A stretch of DNA of 64,000 nucleotides from Kumtagia sp964244725 (GTDB lineage Bacteria > Pseudomonadota > Alphaproteobacteria > Rhizobiales > Rhizobiaceae): NCBI GenBank assembly GCA_964244725.1, contig CAXTJQ010000002.1, positions 391,477-455,476 of the forward strand, in the 5' to 3' direction. Under the pieces are notes generated by a model. The model was not told where the DNA came from and searched no databases. It saw only the letters and a list, made by a program, of their open reading frames with translations. This document shows, in pieces, positions 52,919 to 62,168 of the stretch; the first letter of the stretch is position 1; every line of letters starts with the position of its first letter. Both the position numbers and the translations under genes were made by a program.

Positions 52919-55543
52919 ATGGTGAAGGATACGCGCGGCGATTTCTATCCGGTGCCGATGGTCGACAAGGGCACGCGCCCGGGGGTCATCACGCGTCTCG
53001 TCGTCTTCATGGTCGTCCTGACCGGGGCCGCGATCATTTTCGGCATTTTCCGGGATCGGCTGGGCGACCCGTTCCTGCTCGGCATGCTCGGCGTCCTCGC
53101 GATGACCGGCGTCGGCTTTCTCTTCGCCGCCGCCATCGGATTCGTTCAAATCGCATCCAAGTCGACTACCGATGAACTTTCGAAGTCCTTCATCGACTCG
53201 ATGGCGCAGGGCCTGGTCGTTACCGACAACAAGGGCCGCGTCGTCTATGCCAACCGCGCCTATGCGGACATGACGGGCGCGACCACGGAGGCCAACCTCA
53301 AGACAGTCGAGTCGCTCCTTTCGGACGTGCCCGAGGCGGCCGACACGATCTTCCGCCTCGGCACCGATCTTCGCGACGGCAAGCCGGGCAGCGGCGAGTT
53401 TCGGATGCAGCAGGCGCTCCATGTCGGCGGCGACAACGGGCCGCGCTGGTACCGCGCTCAGTCGCGCACGTTCAAGGTGCCGGGCCAGCGCCAGCCCTTC
53501 TTCGCCTGGCAACTCGCCGACATCTCACGCGAGCGGGCCGAACAGGAGCGCTTTTTCCTCGACCTGCAGCAGGCGATAGACCACCTCGATCATGCGCCCG
53601 CCGGGTTCTTCGCCGCGGACGCGGACAACCGCGTCACCTATCTCAACTCGACGCTCGCCGAATGGCTCGGCATCGACCTTGCGAGCTTCGCATCGGGCGG
53701 GATCAAACTCGACGAGATCGTCGCGGGCGATGGAATGGCGCTGGTGCGCTCGGTGAAGGCCGATCCGGGCACCACGCGCAACGCGGTGATCGATCTCGAC
53801 CTGGCGATGACGACCGGCCAGGCGCTGCCGGTTCGCTTCCTCCACCGCGTGACCGCAAGCAAGAACGGCTCGCGGGGTCCGACCCGCACGATCGTCCTCA
53901 ATCGGACGCAAGGCGAGGATTCATCGGCCGATCTGCGGGCATCCGAAATCCGCTTTACGCGGTTTTTCAACTCGACGCCCATGGCGATCGCCGGGGTCGA
54001 CAGCCAGGGCCGGATCATTCGGACCAACGCGCCGTTCTTCTCGCTGTTTTCGAGCATCGTCGACCGCGAGGCGATCGACAAGCAAGTCCAGCTCGAATCG
54101 GTTATCCATTCGCGCGACCGTCCGGCTTTCGCGACGGCGCTCGAAAAAGCGCGCCAACGCCAGGCCGAGATCGAGCCCATCGATACGGTGCTGCCCACCA
54201 ACGAGGAGCGCCATATCCGCTTCTACGTCAACGCGGTGACCGACGTATCGGACGGCGAGGACGCCGAGGAGGCTGCCATCGTCTACGCGGTCGAGACGAC
54301 GGAACAGAAAGCGCTCGAAGGGCAGATGGCGCAAAGCCAGAAAATGCAGGCGGTGGGCCAGCTTGCGGGCGGTATCGCACATGATTTCAACAACGTACTG
54401 ACCGCCATCATCATGGCGTCCGACCTGCTCCTGACCAATCATCGGCCGAGCGATCCCTCGTTCCCCGACATCATGAACATCAAGCAGAACGCCAATCGCG
54501 CCGCATCCCTGGTGCGCCAGTTGCTGGCCTTCTCGCGCAAGCAGACGCTGCGGCCCGAAGTGCTGAACCTGACGGATGTGCTCGCGGACCTGCGCACGCT
54601 TCTCGCGCGGCTGATCGGCAACGACATCAAGCTCAAGATCGACCACGGCCGCGATCTGTGGCCCGTCAAGGTCGACATCGGCCAGTTCGAGCAGGTGGTC
54701 GTGAATCTCGCGGTCAACGCGCGCGACGCGATGCCGTCCGGCGGGTCTCTCACGGTGCGGACCAGGAACGTCGAAGCGGAAGACGCGCGCGCTTTCGCCT
54801 ACCACCGCGAACTCGACCACGGCGATTTCGTGCTTGTGGAAATCGAAGACAACGGAACGGGCATCGCGCCGGATGTGCTCAACAAGATCTTCGAGCCGTT
54901 CTTCACGACCAAGGACGTCGGCAAGGGGACCGGGCTCGGCCTTTCGATGGTCTATGGGATCATCAAGCAGACGGGCGGGTTCATCTTCTGCGACTCCGAA
55001 ATCGGCAAGGGCGCCGTCTTCCGCATCTTCCTGCCGCGCTTCGTGGCGGAGCCGGCTTCCGCGCCCATCCGCAACGCCGACGGCAGCATGGCGGCGGACC
55101 CGGCGCAGCCGACGCGCGAAGACATGACCGCGGCCGCCGCGAAGCTGTCGACCGCGTCGCGCGACCTGTCCGGCTCCGCGACCGTGCTGCTTGTCGAGGA
55201 CGAGGATGCGGTGCGCATGGGCGGCATGCGCGCCCTGACATCGCGCGGCTATACGGTCCACGAGGCCTCGTCCGGCGTCGAGGCGCTCGAGGTCTATCAC
55301 TCGCTCGAAGGAAAGATCGATATCGTGGTCTCCGATGTGGTGATGCCGGAAATGGATGGACCGACCCTGCTGGGCGAGTTGCGCAAGCTGCGGCCCGACA
55401 TCAAGTTCATCTTCGTTTCGGGCTATGCGGAAGACGCGTTCGCGCGAAATCTGCCGGCCGACGCGAAATTCGGCTTCCTGCCGAAGCCATTCTCGCTCAA
55501 GCAGCTTGCGACCGTCGTGAAGGAAGTGCTTGAAAGCCCATGA
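52919..55543 (+). CDS. cckA: Cell-cycle hybrid histidine kinase CckA
   Basis: CckA controls CtrA through the ChpT phosphotransferase and is a master regulator of the alphaproteobacterial cell cycle. The 874-residue protein has two transmembrane helices near residues 24-45 and 52-75, PAS-like sensor regions, and the kinase core: His488 in GGIAHDFNN, N-box NLAVNARDAM, G1 DNGTGI, F box FEPFFTTK and G2 GTGLGLSMVYGI. A receiver domain follows with phospho-acceptor Asp806 in VVSDVVMPEMDG. ATG 52919 is used; TTG 52916 is adjacent. Confidence 0.96.
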   Translation: MVKDTRGDFYPVPMVDKGTRPGVITRLVVFMVVLTGAAIIFGIFRDRLGDPFLLGMLGVLAMTGVGFLFAAAIGFVQIASKSTTDELSKSFIDSMAQGLVVTDNKGRVVYANRAYADMTGATTEANLKTVESLLSDVPEAADTIFRLGTDLRDGKPGSGEFRMQQALHVGGDNGPRWYRAQSRTFKVPGQRQPFFAWQLADISRERAEQERFFLDLQQAIDHLDHAPAGFFAADADNRVTYLNSTLAEWLGIDLASFASGGIKLDEIVAGDGMALVRSVKADPGTTRNAVIDLDLAMTTGQALPVRFLHRVTASKNGSRGPTRTIVLNRTQGEDSSADLRASEIRFTRFFNSTPMAIAGVDSQGRIIRTNAPFFSLFSSIVDREAIDKQVQLESVIHSRDRPAFATALEKARQRQAEIEPIDTVLPTNEERHIRFYVNAVTDVSDGEDAEEAAIVYAVETTEQKALEGQMAQSQKMQAVGQLAGGIAHDFNNVLTAIIMASDLLLTNHRPSDPSFPDIMNIKQNANRAASLVRQLLAFSRKQTLRPEVLNLTDVLADLRTLLARLIGNDIKLKIDHGRDLWPVKVDIGQFEQVVVNLAVNARDAMPSGGSLTVRTRNVEAEDARAFAYHRELDHGDFVLVEIEDNGTGIAPDVLNKIFEPFFTTKDVGKGTGLGLSMVYGIIKQTGGFIFCDSEIGKGAVFRIFLPRFVAEPASAPIRNADGSMAADPAQPTREDMTAAAAKLSTASRDLSGSATVLLVEDEDAVRMGGMRALTSRGYTVHEASSGVEALEVYHSLEGKIDIVVSDVVMPEMDGPTLLGELRKLRPDIKFIFVSGYAEDAFARNLPADAKFGFLPKPFSLKQLATVVKEVLESP

Positions 55544-55589
55544 GCCGCGTCCCGAATTGCCAGCCGCCCACCGCCCGCCTTGAGGAAAC

Positions 55590-56288
55590 GTGACGCCGCA
55601 TAACGAAGCCTTGCCCGGCGACTATGCCCGGACCGTCCTGGTGGCGGGCGATCCCCTGCGCGTCCGTTGGATCGCTGAAACGTTCCTCGAGGCGCCGCGC
55701 TGCGTCAATACGATCCGCGGCGCGCTGGGCTATACCGGCCTTTACAAGGGCGCGCCCGTCAGCTTGCAAGCCACGGGCATGGGCAGACCGTCCTTCACCA
55801 TCTATGTGCACGAATTGATCGCGTTCCATGGCGTAAAAACCGTGATCCGGATCGGGTCTTGCGGCGCGGTGACGGACGCCATGCCGCTGCGTGCGCTCTT
55901 CGTCGCACAGAGCGCGGTGATGGACACCGATCTCGACGCCGGTCTGGAAAAGCCGGGACGACCCGACCCGGACCTGCTCGAATTGGCCACTGCCACGGCG
56001 GACAGGCTTTCGATCGCCTGCCATCGCGGCCCAATGGTCTGCAGCGACGTCTTCTACCATCCGAGGCCCGACACCCGCTTCGACCTCCCGCGCGCCGTCG
56101 GGATCGCGGCCGTCGACATGGAGACCGCGAACCTCTTCGCACTGGCTTCGCGGTTCGAGTTCCGCGCGCTTTCGATCTGCACGATCGTCGACAGCCTCGT
56201 CACCGGGGAAGAGTCGGCGCTGTCCGAGCGGCCGCTGCTGTTCGCCTCGCTGGCGCAACTGGGACTCGAAGTCGCGGCGGCCGCTTGA
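55590..56288 (+). CDS. deoD: Purine-nucleoside phosphorylase (DeoD-type)
   Basis: The 232-residue enzyme splits purine nucleosides with phosphate. Family motifs: VAGDPLRVRWIAE near residue 20, TGMGRPSFTIYVHEL near residue 61, IRIGSCGAV and the substrate-binding VDMETANLFALA. A GTG start at 55590 follows GAGGAAAC. It stands 46 bases after cckA. Confidence 0.93.
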   Translation: MTPHNEALPGDYARTVLVAGDPLRVRWIAETFLEAPRCVNTIRGALGYTGLYKGAPVSLQATGMGRPSFTIYVHELIAFHGVKTVIRIGSCGAVTDAMPLRALFVAQSAVMDTDLDAGLEKPGRPDPDLLELATATADRLSIACHRGPMVCSDVFYHPRPDTRFDLPRAVGIAAVDMETANLFALASRFEFRALSICTIVDSLVTGEESALSERPLLFASLAQLGLEVAAAA

Positions 56289-56398
56289 CGCCCCGCATCA
56301 CGTCCCGTGACGGAGGGCTTCGAAACGCTCGTCGCGTTGGCCGGACGACGGGCGCGGTTTCGGCGCATCGACGCCGCGGCGACGGATAAGAGGACCAA

Positions 56399-56647
56399 AT
56401 GCTTCGGATCCACAAGATACCGGTCGACGACATCTATGTGCCGACGGCGCGTCGCAAGACGCTGCACCCCGAGACCGTTCGGGCGCTGGCGGAAGACATT
56501 CTCGAAAACGGCATGAAGACGCCGATCCATCTTCGTCACGACGGCAAGCGCCACGTCCTCGTCGAAGGCCTGCATCGGCTCGAAGCCGCCAAATGGCTGG
56601 GCGAGGGGACGATCGACGCCTATCTCGTCCAGGCGCCCAAGCATTAA
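56399..56647 (+). CDS. Small ParB N-terminal domain-like protein
   Basis: The 82-residue protein is only a ParB/Sulfiredoxin-type N-terminal domain: VRALAEDILENGMKTPIHLR followed by HVLVEGLHRLEAAKWLG. The HTH and dimer parts of ParB are absent. Such stand-alone domains can be nucleases or regulators. It lies alone between deoD and a GST gene. Function is unknown. Confidence 0.7.
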   Translation: MLRIHKIPVDDIYVPTARRKTLHPETVRALAEDILENGMKTPIHLRHDGKRHVLVEGLHRLEAAKWLGEGTIDAYLVQAPKH

Positions 56648-56691
56648 CCAGGGTCCCAGGCCCATTTGCGTCGGACGAGTGCAACCCAGCG

Positions 56692-57321
56692 CTACCCTTT
56701 GGGCGGATCGAAATTCTGCTGAACCTGCCGGAACACCGGCAGAGCTTCCAATCGCGAGGCATGGGCCGCGAGCGCCGGATAGTCCGGCAGGTCGATCAGC
56801 CCGGGATGTGCGTCCATCACATGGCGGATCGCAACCGCCACGGCGATGTCGGCGTGACCGATGTGCTCGCCGAACCAATAACCCGTGGCGCGGTCGGCGC
56901 GGTCCGCTTCCAGCGCGTCGAGAACGCCGGCCATCTGCAGCCGGCAACGCGCCACCCAGGCATCGGACGTTCGGCCATGAAAATGCGTCTCGTAGAACAG
57001 GCTGACGCCCTTGTCGGCCAGGCCGGTCGCCAATGCCGCGACCTTCAGCGCGCGACGGCGCGCGGGCTCGGCGACCGGAAACATCCGCCGCTCCACAGGC
57101 ATCAGGCTGTCGAGGTAGTCGAGGATGACGTGGCTTTCGAGCAGCGCGTCGCCGTCGTCCAGGACCAGGGTCGGCACCCTGGTCAGCGGGTTGAACAGAC
57201 GGATCGCGTCGGCGTCGCCGAAGGTCGACCACGGCCGGTGCTCGAACGGCAGGCCGTAGAGCGTCAGCGCGATACCGACGCGACGGACGAAGGAGGAATC
57301 GTATTGACCGATCAGGATCAC
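56692..57321 (-). CDS. Glutathione S-transferase family protein
   Basis: The 209-residue protein has the thioredoxin-like N-terminal domain with SSFVRRVGIALTLYGLPFEH, the cis-Pro in RVPTLVL and the ESHVILDYLD glutathione-site segment, then an all-helical C-terminal domain. A GTG at 57321 starts the family sequence with GGAG upstream; an in-frame ATG at 57420 adds unrelated residues. The substrate is unknown. It converges with the ParB-like gene. Confidence 0.87.
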   Translation of the reverse strand: MILIGQYDSSFVRRVGIALTLYGLPFEHRPWSTFGDADAIRLFNPLTRVPTLVLDDGDALLESHVILDYLDSLMPVERRMFPVAEPARRRALKVAALATGLADKGVSLFYETHFHGRTSDAWVARCRLQMAGVLDALEADRADRATGYWFGEHIGHADIAVAVAIRHVMDAHPGLIDLPDYPALAAHASRLEALPVFRQVQQNFDPPKG

Positions 57322-57521
57322 GGACGGAATTCTCCAGGGAACGCGATCATCCACCCGAGCGCGCCGCCGACAAGCGGCAGCATTCACACAACCGATGGGC
57401 CAATCGCGCCTTGGGCGCACGGACTATTTTCCCCGTGGACACGGAATTGCCGGCTAAGCGTCATTGCGAAGGCGATCGCGCCGCCTATCTCTGATGCGCG
57501 GGGCACATCGAGGAGGCGACC

Positions 57522-57710
57522 ATGATCGAAGCCGGAACCACACTCGACGAGCTGCTGGGAGACCCGATTATCCAGCTTGTGATGGCGCGCGACCGCGTGC
57601 GTCCGCAGGACGTGCGCTTGCTGATGGAGCGGGCCGGCGCGCGCGGCGCGGCCATTCCGCCAGCGCATGTCATCGCGGAGACATGCCGCAATCGTGGTCT
57701 CTGCGCATAG
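57522..57710 (+). CDS. Small conserved-looking hypothetical protein
   Basis: The 62-residue protein is preceded by a strong GAGGAGG ribosome-binding site. It is acidic and helical in its first half (TLDELLGDPIIQLVMARDRV) with Cys residues near the end. I do not recognise a family. A strong hairpin follows 34 bases after the stop. Confidence 0.6.
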   Translation: MIEAGTTLDELLGDPIIQLVMARDRVRPQDVRLLMERAGARGAAIPPAHVIAETCRNRGLCA

Positions 57711-57743
57711 GCCGAACGCTGCCGGTCCCTTTGAGACCGAACC

Positions 57744-57778
57744 TCACGGTCGAGGAGGCGAGGCCGGCTCGACCGTGA
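57744..57778. terminator. 11-bp hairpin after the small ORF
   Basis: A perfect 11-base inverted repeat (57744-57754 and 57768-57778, arms TCACGGTCGAG and CTCGACCGTGA) flanks a 13-base loop. Pyrimidine-rich DNA with T runs follows on the plus strand. It probably ends transcription of the small gene at 57522; an attenuator role for the downstream lysozyme gene is possible. Confidence 0.5.
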
Positions 57779-57881
57779 AAATCCTCTTCAATCTTTATTG
57801 GCGATTGCCTGTCCATAATCGCGGCTCGGCCGAAGGCGGGGGCTTTCGGCGCGTTGCGTTGCGTTTTGCGTATGGGATCCA

Positions 57882-58883
57882 ATGCGTTCGACAGGCGTCG
57901 CCCTTTGCCTTCTTGCCAGTCTCGCCTTCCCCGGCTGCACGTCGAGCGGCGGGCTTGACGACCTGGCGCCGCGTCCGTCGCTGGAAGTGACGAGTTCGAT
58001 CGGCGGGCGCGATACAATCGCGCCGGCCGCCATCGCGGAGCGGGAGGTCGCGCCCGACGTCCGAGTTGCGCCAGTCCAGGCCCAGCCGCCGTCCGTTCCG
58101 GAGACCGTCGGCGACGCCATCGCGCTGATCGCGCCGCTCAATCCCGTCTCGGGCGCGATACCGGCGATCGCCGGGGTCATCCACAAATACCGGTTCCGCG
58201 ACGCCAAGCCGATCGATTTCGGCAAGGCCTCGCCGCGCCAGCTCGCCGTCCACGGCGTCGACGTCTCGCGCTGGCAGGGCCGGATCGACTGGGCCAAGCT
58301 GCAGAGCCAGGGCGCCAATTTCGCCTATATCAAGGCGACCGACGGCGGCGACCACCTCGACCCGATGTTCAGGACCAACTGGAGCGCCGCCGAACGGGCC
58401 GGCCTGAAACGCGGCGCCTATCATTTCTTCTACTGGTGCCGCACCGCCGGCGAACAGGCGGACTGGTTCATCCGCAACGTGCCCCGAGCGGAGGGCGCGC
58501 TGCCGCCGGTCATCGACGTAGAATGGAACGGCGAATCCAAATGCAGCCAGCGCCTGTCGCGCGCCCGCGTTCTGGACAAGATGAAGGTGTTCATGGACAA
58601 GATCGAGCGGCACTACGGCCAGCGCCCGATCATCTACACCGCGCCCGATTTCTATGCCGACAACCTCCGAGGCGAATTCCTCGACTATCCATTCTGGCTG
58701 AGGTCAGTCGCGGCGCATCCGTCCAAGCGCTACCCCGGCCGCAAATGGCTGTTCTGGCAATATTCCGGGTCGGGCCTGTCGCATGGCGTCAGCGGGCGCG
58801 TCGATCTCAACGTCTTCCATGGTAGCGAGCGGCAGTGGCGCGCCTGGGCCGGCGGACAGGAGGCGGTCGCCGACGCCGACTGA
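57882..58883 (+). CDS. GH25 family lysozyme (exported)
   Basis: The 333-residue protein has an N-terminal signal sequence that ends in a possible lipobox (LAFPGC, Cys19; not the ideal pattern), a Pro-rich linker to about residue 115, and a GH25 muramidase domain: HGVDVSRWQGRIDW near residue 122 and the catalytic-type DVEW near residue 219. It would cleave peptidoglycan in the periplasm or outer membrane. ATG 57882 is used. Confidence 0.85.
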   Translation: MRSTGVALCLLASLAFPGCTSSGGLDDLAPRPSLEVTSSIGGRDTIAPAAIAEREVAPDVRVAPVQAQPPSVPETVGDAIALIAPLNPVSGAIPAIAGVIHKYRFRDAKPIDFGKASPRQLAVHGVDVSRWQGRIDWAKLQSQGANFAYIKATDGGDHLDPMFRTNWSAAERAGLKRGAYHFFYWCRTAGEQADWFIRNVPRAEGALPPVIDVEWNGESKCSQRLSRARVLDKMKVFMDKIERHYGQRPIIYTAPDFYADNLRGEFLDYPFWLRSVAAHPSKRYPGRKWLFWQYSGSGLSHGVSGRVDLNVFHGSERQWRAWAGGQEAVADAD

Positions 58884-58997
58884 TCGGGTTCGGCAAGCGG
58901 CTCGCGCGAGGCCGCTTACCATTCGGTGACCACGCTCCTTAAACGGGCGGCAATCGATCCGCGTTACGATGCCTCGCATCTTGCAAGGGGATATTCG

Positions 58998-59534
58998 ATG
59001 CGCAATCCCATCCTCGGCGTCATCTTCGCCGGTGCGGTCGCCTACGGGTTTTTCGGTTCGGGGATACACGGCGGCAAGCCGATCACAATTCCAGATGCCG
59101 CTCCCGGGGCCTCGCCGACAGCGCCGCGGCCGGTGAAGGAAAACGTCGTCGCCTACTATACCGGCGACCAGGCGATGCAGTCCGCCAAGGGCAAGGGCCG
59201 TTCGACCTTGGCGCGGTTCCGCGCATTGATGGCGGCCGGCACGGCCGGCGCCTATACCGTCAAGATCCCGTTGACCCAGAACGGCAAGACCGAACATATC
59301 TGGATGCAGTTGACGGCGGATGAAGGCGGCAAATTTGCCGGCAGGCTCGCCAACGATCCTGTCAACGGCAATGCCTACAAGATGGGCGACCGAATGACGG
59401 TGGCGCAAGACGATGTCGAGGACTGGATGATCCGCGACGGACGCGACATCTATGGCGGCTACACGGTCCGCGCCATCCTCGCCGACATGCCCAGCGACAA
59501 GGCTCAGGCGTACGGCATCGCGTTCCACGACTGA
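58998..59534 (+). CDS. DUF2314 domain protein with N-terminal membrane/signal segment
   Basis: The 178-residue protein begins with a hydrophobic segment (ILGVIFAGAVAYGFFG) and carries a DUF2314-like domain: TVKIPLTQNGKTEHIWMQL, then GKFAGRLANDP and GDRMTVAQDDVEDWMI. The function is unknown; export is likely. ATG 58998 has AGGGG upstream; an earlier in-frame start at 58926 lacks one. Confidence 0.75.
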   Translation: MRNPILGVIFAGAVAYGFFGSGIHGGKPITIPDAAPGASPTAPRPVKENVVAYYTGDQAMQSAKGKGRSTLARFRALMAAGTAGAYTVKIPLTQNGKTEHIWMQLTADEGGKFAGRLANDPVNGNAYKMGDRMTVAQDDVEDWMIRDGRDIYGGYTVRAILADMPSDKAQAYGIAFHD

Positions 59535-59566
59535 GGCATCGCCGATCCGGCGAAGCGGTCGGCTCG

Positions 59567-60265
59567 TCAGCGGTGATCGCTGGATGGCTGATCGTCGGCC
59601 ATCCCCATTCCCGGCCCGCTGCCGCCCGCGCCGCCGCCTGCCCCGCCGCCTCCACTTCCGCGCGACCCCTCGTTGGCGCGCTCGCCCTTGCCGCCGTTTC
59701 GCCCGGAACTCGACGGACGCGCCGGACCCTGTTTCGGCAGCACGAGGTCCGACGCAATCGGCGCCAGATCGAGCGCGTCGCGGATGAAGTCGCGCAGCGA
59801 CACGACGAGCTCGTGAATATGGACCGTGCGTCCGGCGACGAGTTCGCCGACCGCCTGGGTCGCGAGGCGGACCTGCTGTTCGGTGCCGAGCAGGATGATG
59901 TCCGAGAGCGCCGCCTCGACCGCGTCGCGGATGCGCCTTTGGCGGTCGGACCCTTCGTAGCCTGTCGCGTCGAGTTTCAGATCGAGTGTGGTCTCGCTTT
60001 CGTCGGCAGTCTTCTCACGCTTGCGGATATCACCCAGATGGGTCGGGTCGACGCCGAGATTGCCGGTGAACGAGCCGCCCAGCGTCTTGTAGGCCGCGAT
60101 CAGCGTGCGCAGCCGCTCGTTGATCTGCCGGTTCATGCGCTCGCGCCGCTGCTGGACGGTGAACATCATCAGCAGGCGGATACCGATCGAGATGAGCGTG
60201 AACAGCGCGAGCCCGACCAGCGTGGTCAGCACGCTCTGCCACGAACTGAAATCGAAACTGCGCAA
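59567..60265 (-). CDS. Hypothetical membrane-anchored protein, Gly-rich C-terminus
   Basis: The 232-residue protein has one N-terminal transmembrane helix (about SVLTTLVGLALFTLISIGIRLLM), a charged helical domain with RERMNRQINERLRTLIAAYKTLG and a Gly-rich tail. I recognise no named family with certainty. I chose TTG 60265 because GAGG lies 7 bases upstream; a longer frame starts at 60394. Confidence 0.65.
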   Translation of the reverse strand: MRSFDFSSWQSVLTTLVGLALFTLISIGIRLLMMFTVQQRRERMNRQINERLRTLIAAYKTLGGSFTGNLGVDPTHLGDIRKREKTADESETTLDLKLDATGYEGSDRQRRIRDAVEAALSDIILLGTEQQVRLATQAVGELVAGRTVHIHELVVSLRDFIRDALDLAPIASDLVLPKQGPARPSSSGRNGGKGERANEGSRGSGGGGAGGGAGGSGPGMGMADDQPSSDHR

Positions 60266-60369
60266 TGGGATGCCTCGCGGATTTGGAGCGGGCGCAGTAT
60301 GCGACGGCGCGGGGGGAATGGCGAGCGGGGGTATTGGTGCTTCATGCCACGACCCGCTACGATGGCGCC

Positions 60370-60741
60370 ATGCCGCACCATCCCATCCCTCCAAGAAATC
60401 GTGCTTTCGCCCGCTCGATGCGGCGCGAGCCGACGGAAGCCGAAGAGCGGCTATGGGGCGCGTTGCGCGGTCGGCGGCTGGACCGGATCAAGTTCCGAAG
60501 ACAAGCGCCGGTCGGGCGATACATAGCGGATTTCGTTTGCGCCGAGGCGATGCTGATCGTCGAGATCGACGGTAGCCAGCATGCGGATTCAACCTATGAT
60601 CTGGAACGCGCCGAGGTCTTGAAGCAGCACGGCTTTCGCATATTGCGGTTCTGGAATGACGAAGTGCTGCGCGAACTGAATTCTGTCTGCGAGACGATCA
60701 TCGCCTTCGTTCGGGACAAGGATCTGGAGCCGTGGCGGTGA
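60370..60741 (+). CDS. DUF559 (endonuclease-like) domain protein
   Basis: The 123-residue protein has the DUF559 pattern LRREPTEAEERLWGALRGRRL, FRRQAPVGRYIADFVC and the acidic VEIDGSQH, related to the Vsr/restriction-endonuclease fold. Its biological role is unproven. It sits just before a repeat cluster and divergent from the Gly-rich gene. ATG 60370 follows the promoter side of the neighbour. Confidence 0.82.
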   Translation: MPHHPIPPRNRAFARSMRREPTEAEERLWGALRGRRLDRIKFRRQAPVGRYIADFVCAEAMLIVEIDGSQHADSTYDLERAEVLKQHGFRILRFWNDEVLRELNSVCETIIAFVRDKDLEPWR

Positions 60742-60745
60742 CACC

Positions 60746-60924
60746 TCTCCCTTCTCCCCTTGAGGGAGAAGGTGCCGCCGCAGGCGGCGGATGAGGGGTG
60801 CTGGAAGGATTGCGAGATTGGCGTGTTCCGTTCGGCAGCGCGGCATTTTGTCCAACACCCTCATCCGACCCCCCTTCGACAAGCTCAGGGTCGGCCACCT
60901 TCTCCCTCAAAGGGAGAAGGGAGA
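60746..60924. repeat. Inverted pair of palindromic intergenic repeats (copies 1 and 2)
   Basis: Copy 1 (60746-60810) and copy 2 (60851-60924, opposite orientation) share the core CCTTCTCCC-N5-GGGAGAAGG and a variable middle hairpin, then GGATGAGGGTGxTGG-like ends. Such elements are common in alphaproteobacterial intergenic DNA. The gap 60742-61197 has no gene. Confidence 0.85.
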
Positions 60925-61010
60925 CTGCGGGTTCGGCAACGCCTCCATGTCTTGCAACCAAGGCATTCAAGTGTTGAACAGTCATGGATGAGCGGCGCAA
61001 CGATGATTCT

Positions 61011-61167
61011 TCCTTCTCCCCTTGAGGGAGAAGGTGCCCCGAAGGGGCGGATGAGGGGTGCTGGAAGGATCGCAATGTTGGCGGATTGCTACTCGCGTCA
61101 AGCTGGACACCCCTCATCCGACCTCGCTGCGCTCGGCCACCTTCTCCCTCAAGGGGAGAAGGGAGAG
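61011..61167. repeat. Inverted pair of palindromic intergenic repeats (copies 3 and 4)
   Basis: Copy 3 (61011-61070) and copy 4 (61106-61167, opposite orientation) repeat the same arrangement as copies 1 and 2, with different variable middles (GCCCC-GAA-GGGGC in copy 3; a GCCGAGCGCAGCGAGGTC-type hairpin in copy 4). About 86 bases of unrelated sequence separate the two pairs. Confidence 0.85.
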
Positions 61168-61197
61168 GTTTCGGACCGCTCACTCTCTGCGAAAGTG

Positions 61198-61800
61198 TTA
61201 GCTGCCAGAATTCCAGTCTCGCACCAAAGAAGCTGCTATTTGATCTCTCGGAGACTGCTGTCGAACAGCGACCTGAGACAGGCGAATGGACGCAAGTTGC
61301 AGTGATACACAGCAATGACGAGAAAGCGTCTCTGCATCCTCAAATTCACAGGCGATCCACTCAGGTACCAAGAACGCGGCCCCGAACACATTTGCTTGAT
61401 ATTCTGCACTGGCAAATGGTTTTAGTTTATCAGAATTCTTGTACCGTTCAGGCGCTCTGTTAAGGGGTTCTGCAGATTTGTGAAGAAGCAAGTGCCCCAA
61501 TTCATGCGCCAGGGTCATGCGCGCGCGCCGATCGAACGCTGCCGCCGCTTTGTAAACGCTTTCGCGAAGAACGATCATCGGTGGTTCAAATTGTGTATAT
61601 GCTTCAATTGTCCCCATAGTCCGATCATCTTTTATTAAGATAGAGACTACAGGAATTTTCCTACGAAGACTGATCTCCAAAATCTTTGTCATATCTGGTA
61701 CTGCGCAATGCGCGTCGACGCTCAAGGCATCCCGCCAAGCGTAAGCCTTGGCCTCGAGATCTTGGCGGCTCGATGGTTGAACGTAATGATCTTCACTCAT
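61198..61800 (-). CDS. ImmA/IrrE family metallo-endopeptidase
   Basis: The 200-residue protein carries the zinc protease motif HELGH at 99-103 in LAHELGHLLLH and a downstream EYQANVFGAAFLVP segment typical of the ImmA/IrrE family. These proteases cleave an XRE repressor in response to DNA damage or other stress. It overlaps the upstream XRE gene by 4 bases (ATGA). Local DNA is AT-richer than the window, suggesting transfer. Confidence 0.9.
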   Translation of the reverse strand: MSEDHYVQPSSRQDLEAKAYAWRDALSVDAHCAVPDMTKILEISLRRKIPVVSILIKDDRTMGTIEAYTQFEPPMIVLRESVYKAAAAFDRRARMTLAHELGHLLLHKSAEPLNRAPERYKNSDKLKPFASAEYQANVFGAAFLVPEWIACEFEDAETLSRHCCVSLQLASIRLSQVAVRQQSPRDQIAASLVRDWNSGS

Positions 61801-62156
61801 TTGTCACCTTCCGTGACCGTTGGTACGGATCTGATCTCAGAAGGAGAAAGTGTGTGGATTCGGCGATATAATTTTACCGCAGGCCCCTTCCGTCTGCGTC
61901 GTTCCGCGTCGAAATCCACAACGGAAGAGCGACGAAGCCCCTTGATAAGGGATAGCCGGTCAGGAAGGTCCAAACTCAACCAGGATGAAACTTTATCCAC
62001 ATAGCCCTGATCAGGAGTCATTTGACCCGTTTCAATGTGGGAGATGTAACTCGGGCTCACGCCAAGTGCTTCGGCCTGATCAATTATGCGCTTCCCATGC
62101 TTGGTTCGCAAAGCCTGGGAGACACTTCCAAATCCAGTTGTGATGGTGTCAGACAT
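61797..62156 (-). CDS. XRE family HTH regulator (ImmA/IrrE partner)
   Basis: The 119-residue protein has an N-terminal helix-turn-helix: QAEALGVSPSYISHIETGQMTPD. The C-terminal half has basic and Ser-rich patches. It is the probable substrate or partner of the overlapping protease gene. GAGGGGG lies 6 bases before its ATG and overlaps the nrdJ stop codon, so it may be translated in nrdJ read-through transcripts. Confidence 0.88.
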   Translation of the reverse strand: MSDTITTGFGSVSQALRTKHGKRIIDQAEALGVSPSYISHIETGQMTPDQGYVDKVSSWLSLDLPDRLSLIKGLRRSSVVDFDAERRRRKGPAVKLYRRIHTLSPSEIRSVPTVTEGDK

Positions 62157-62168
62157 TTTTGATCCCCC

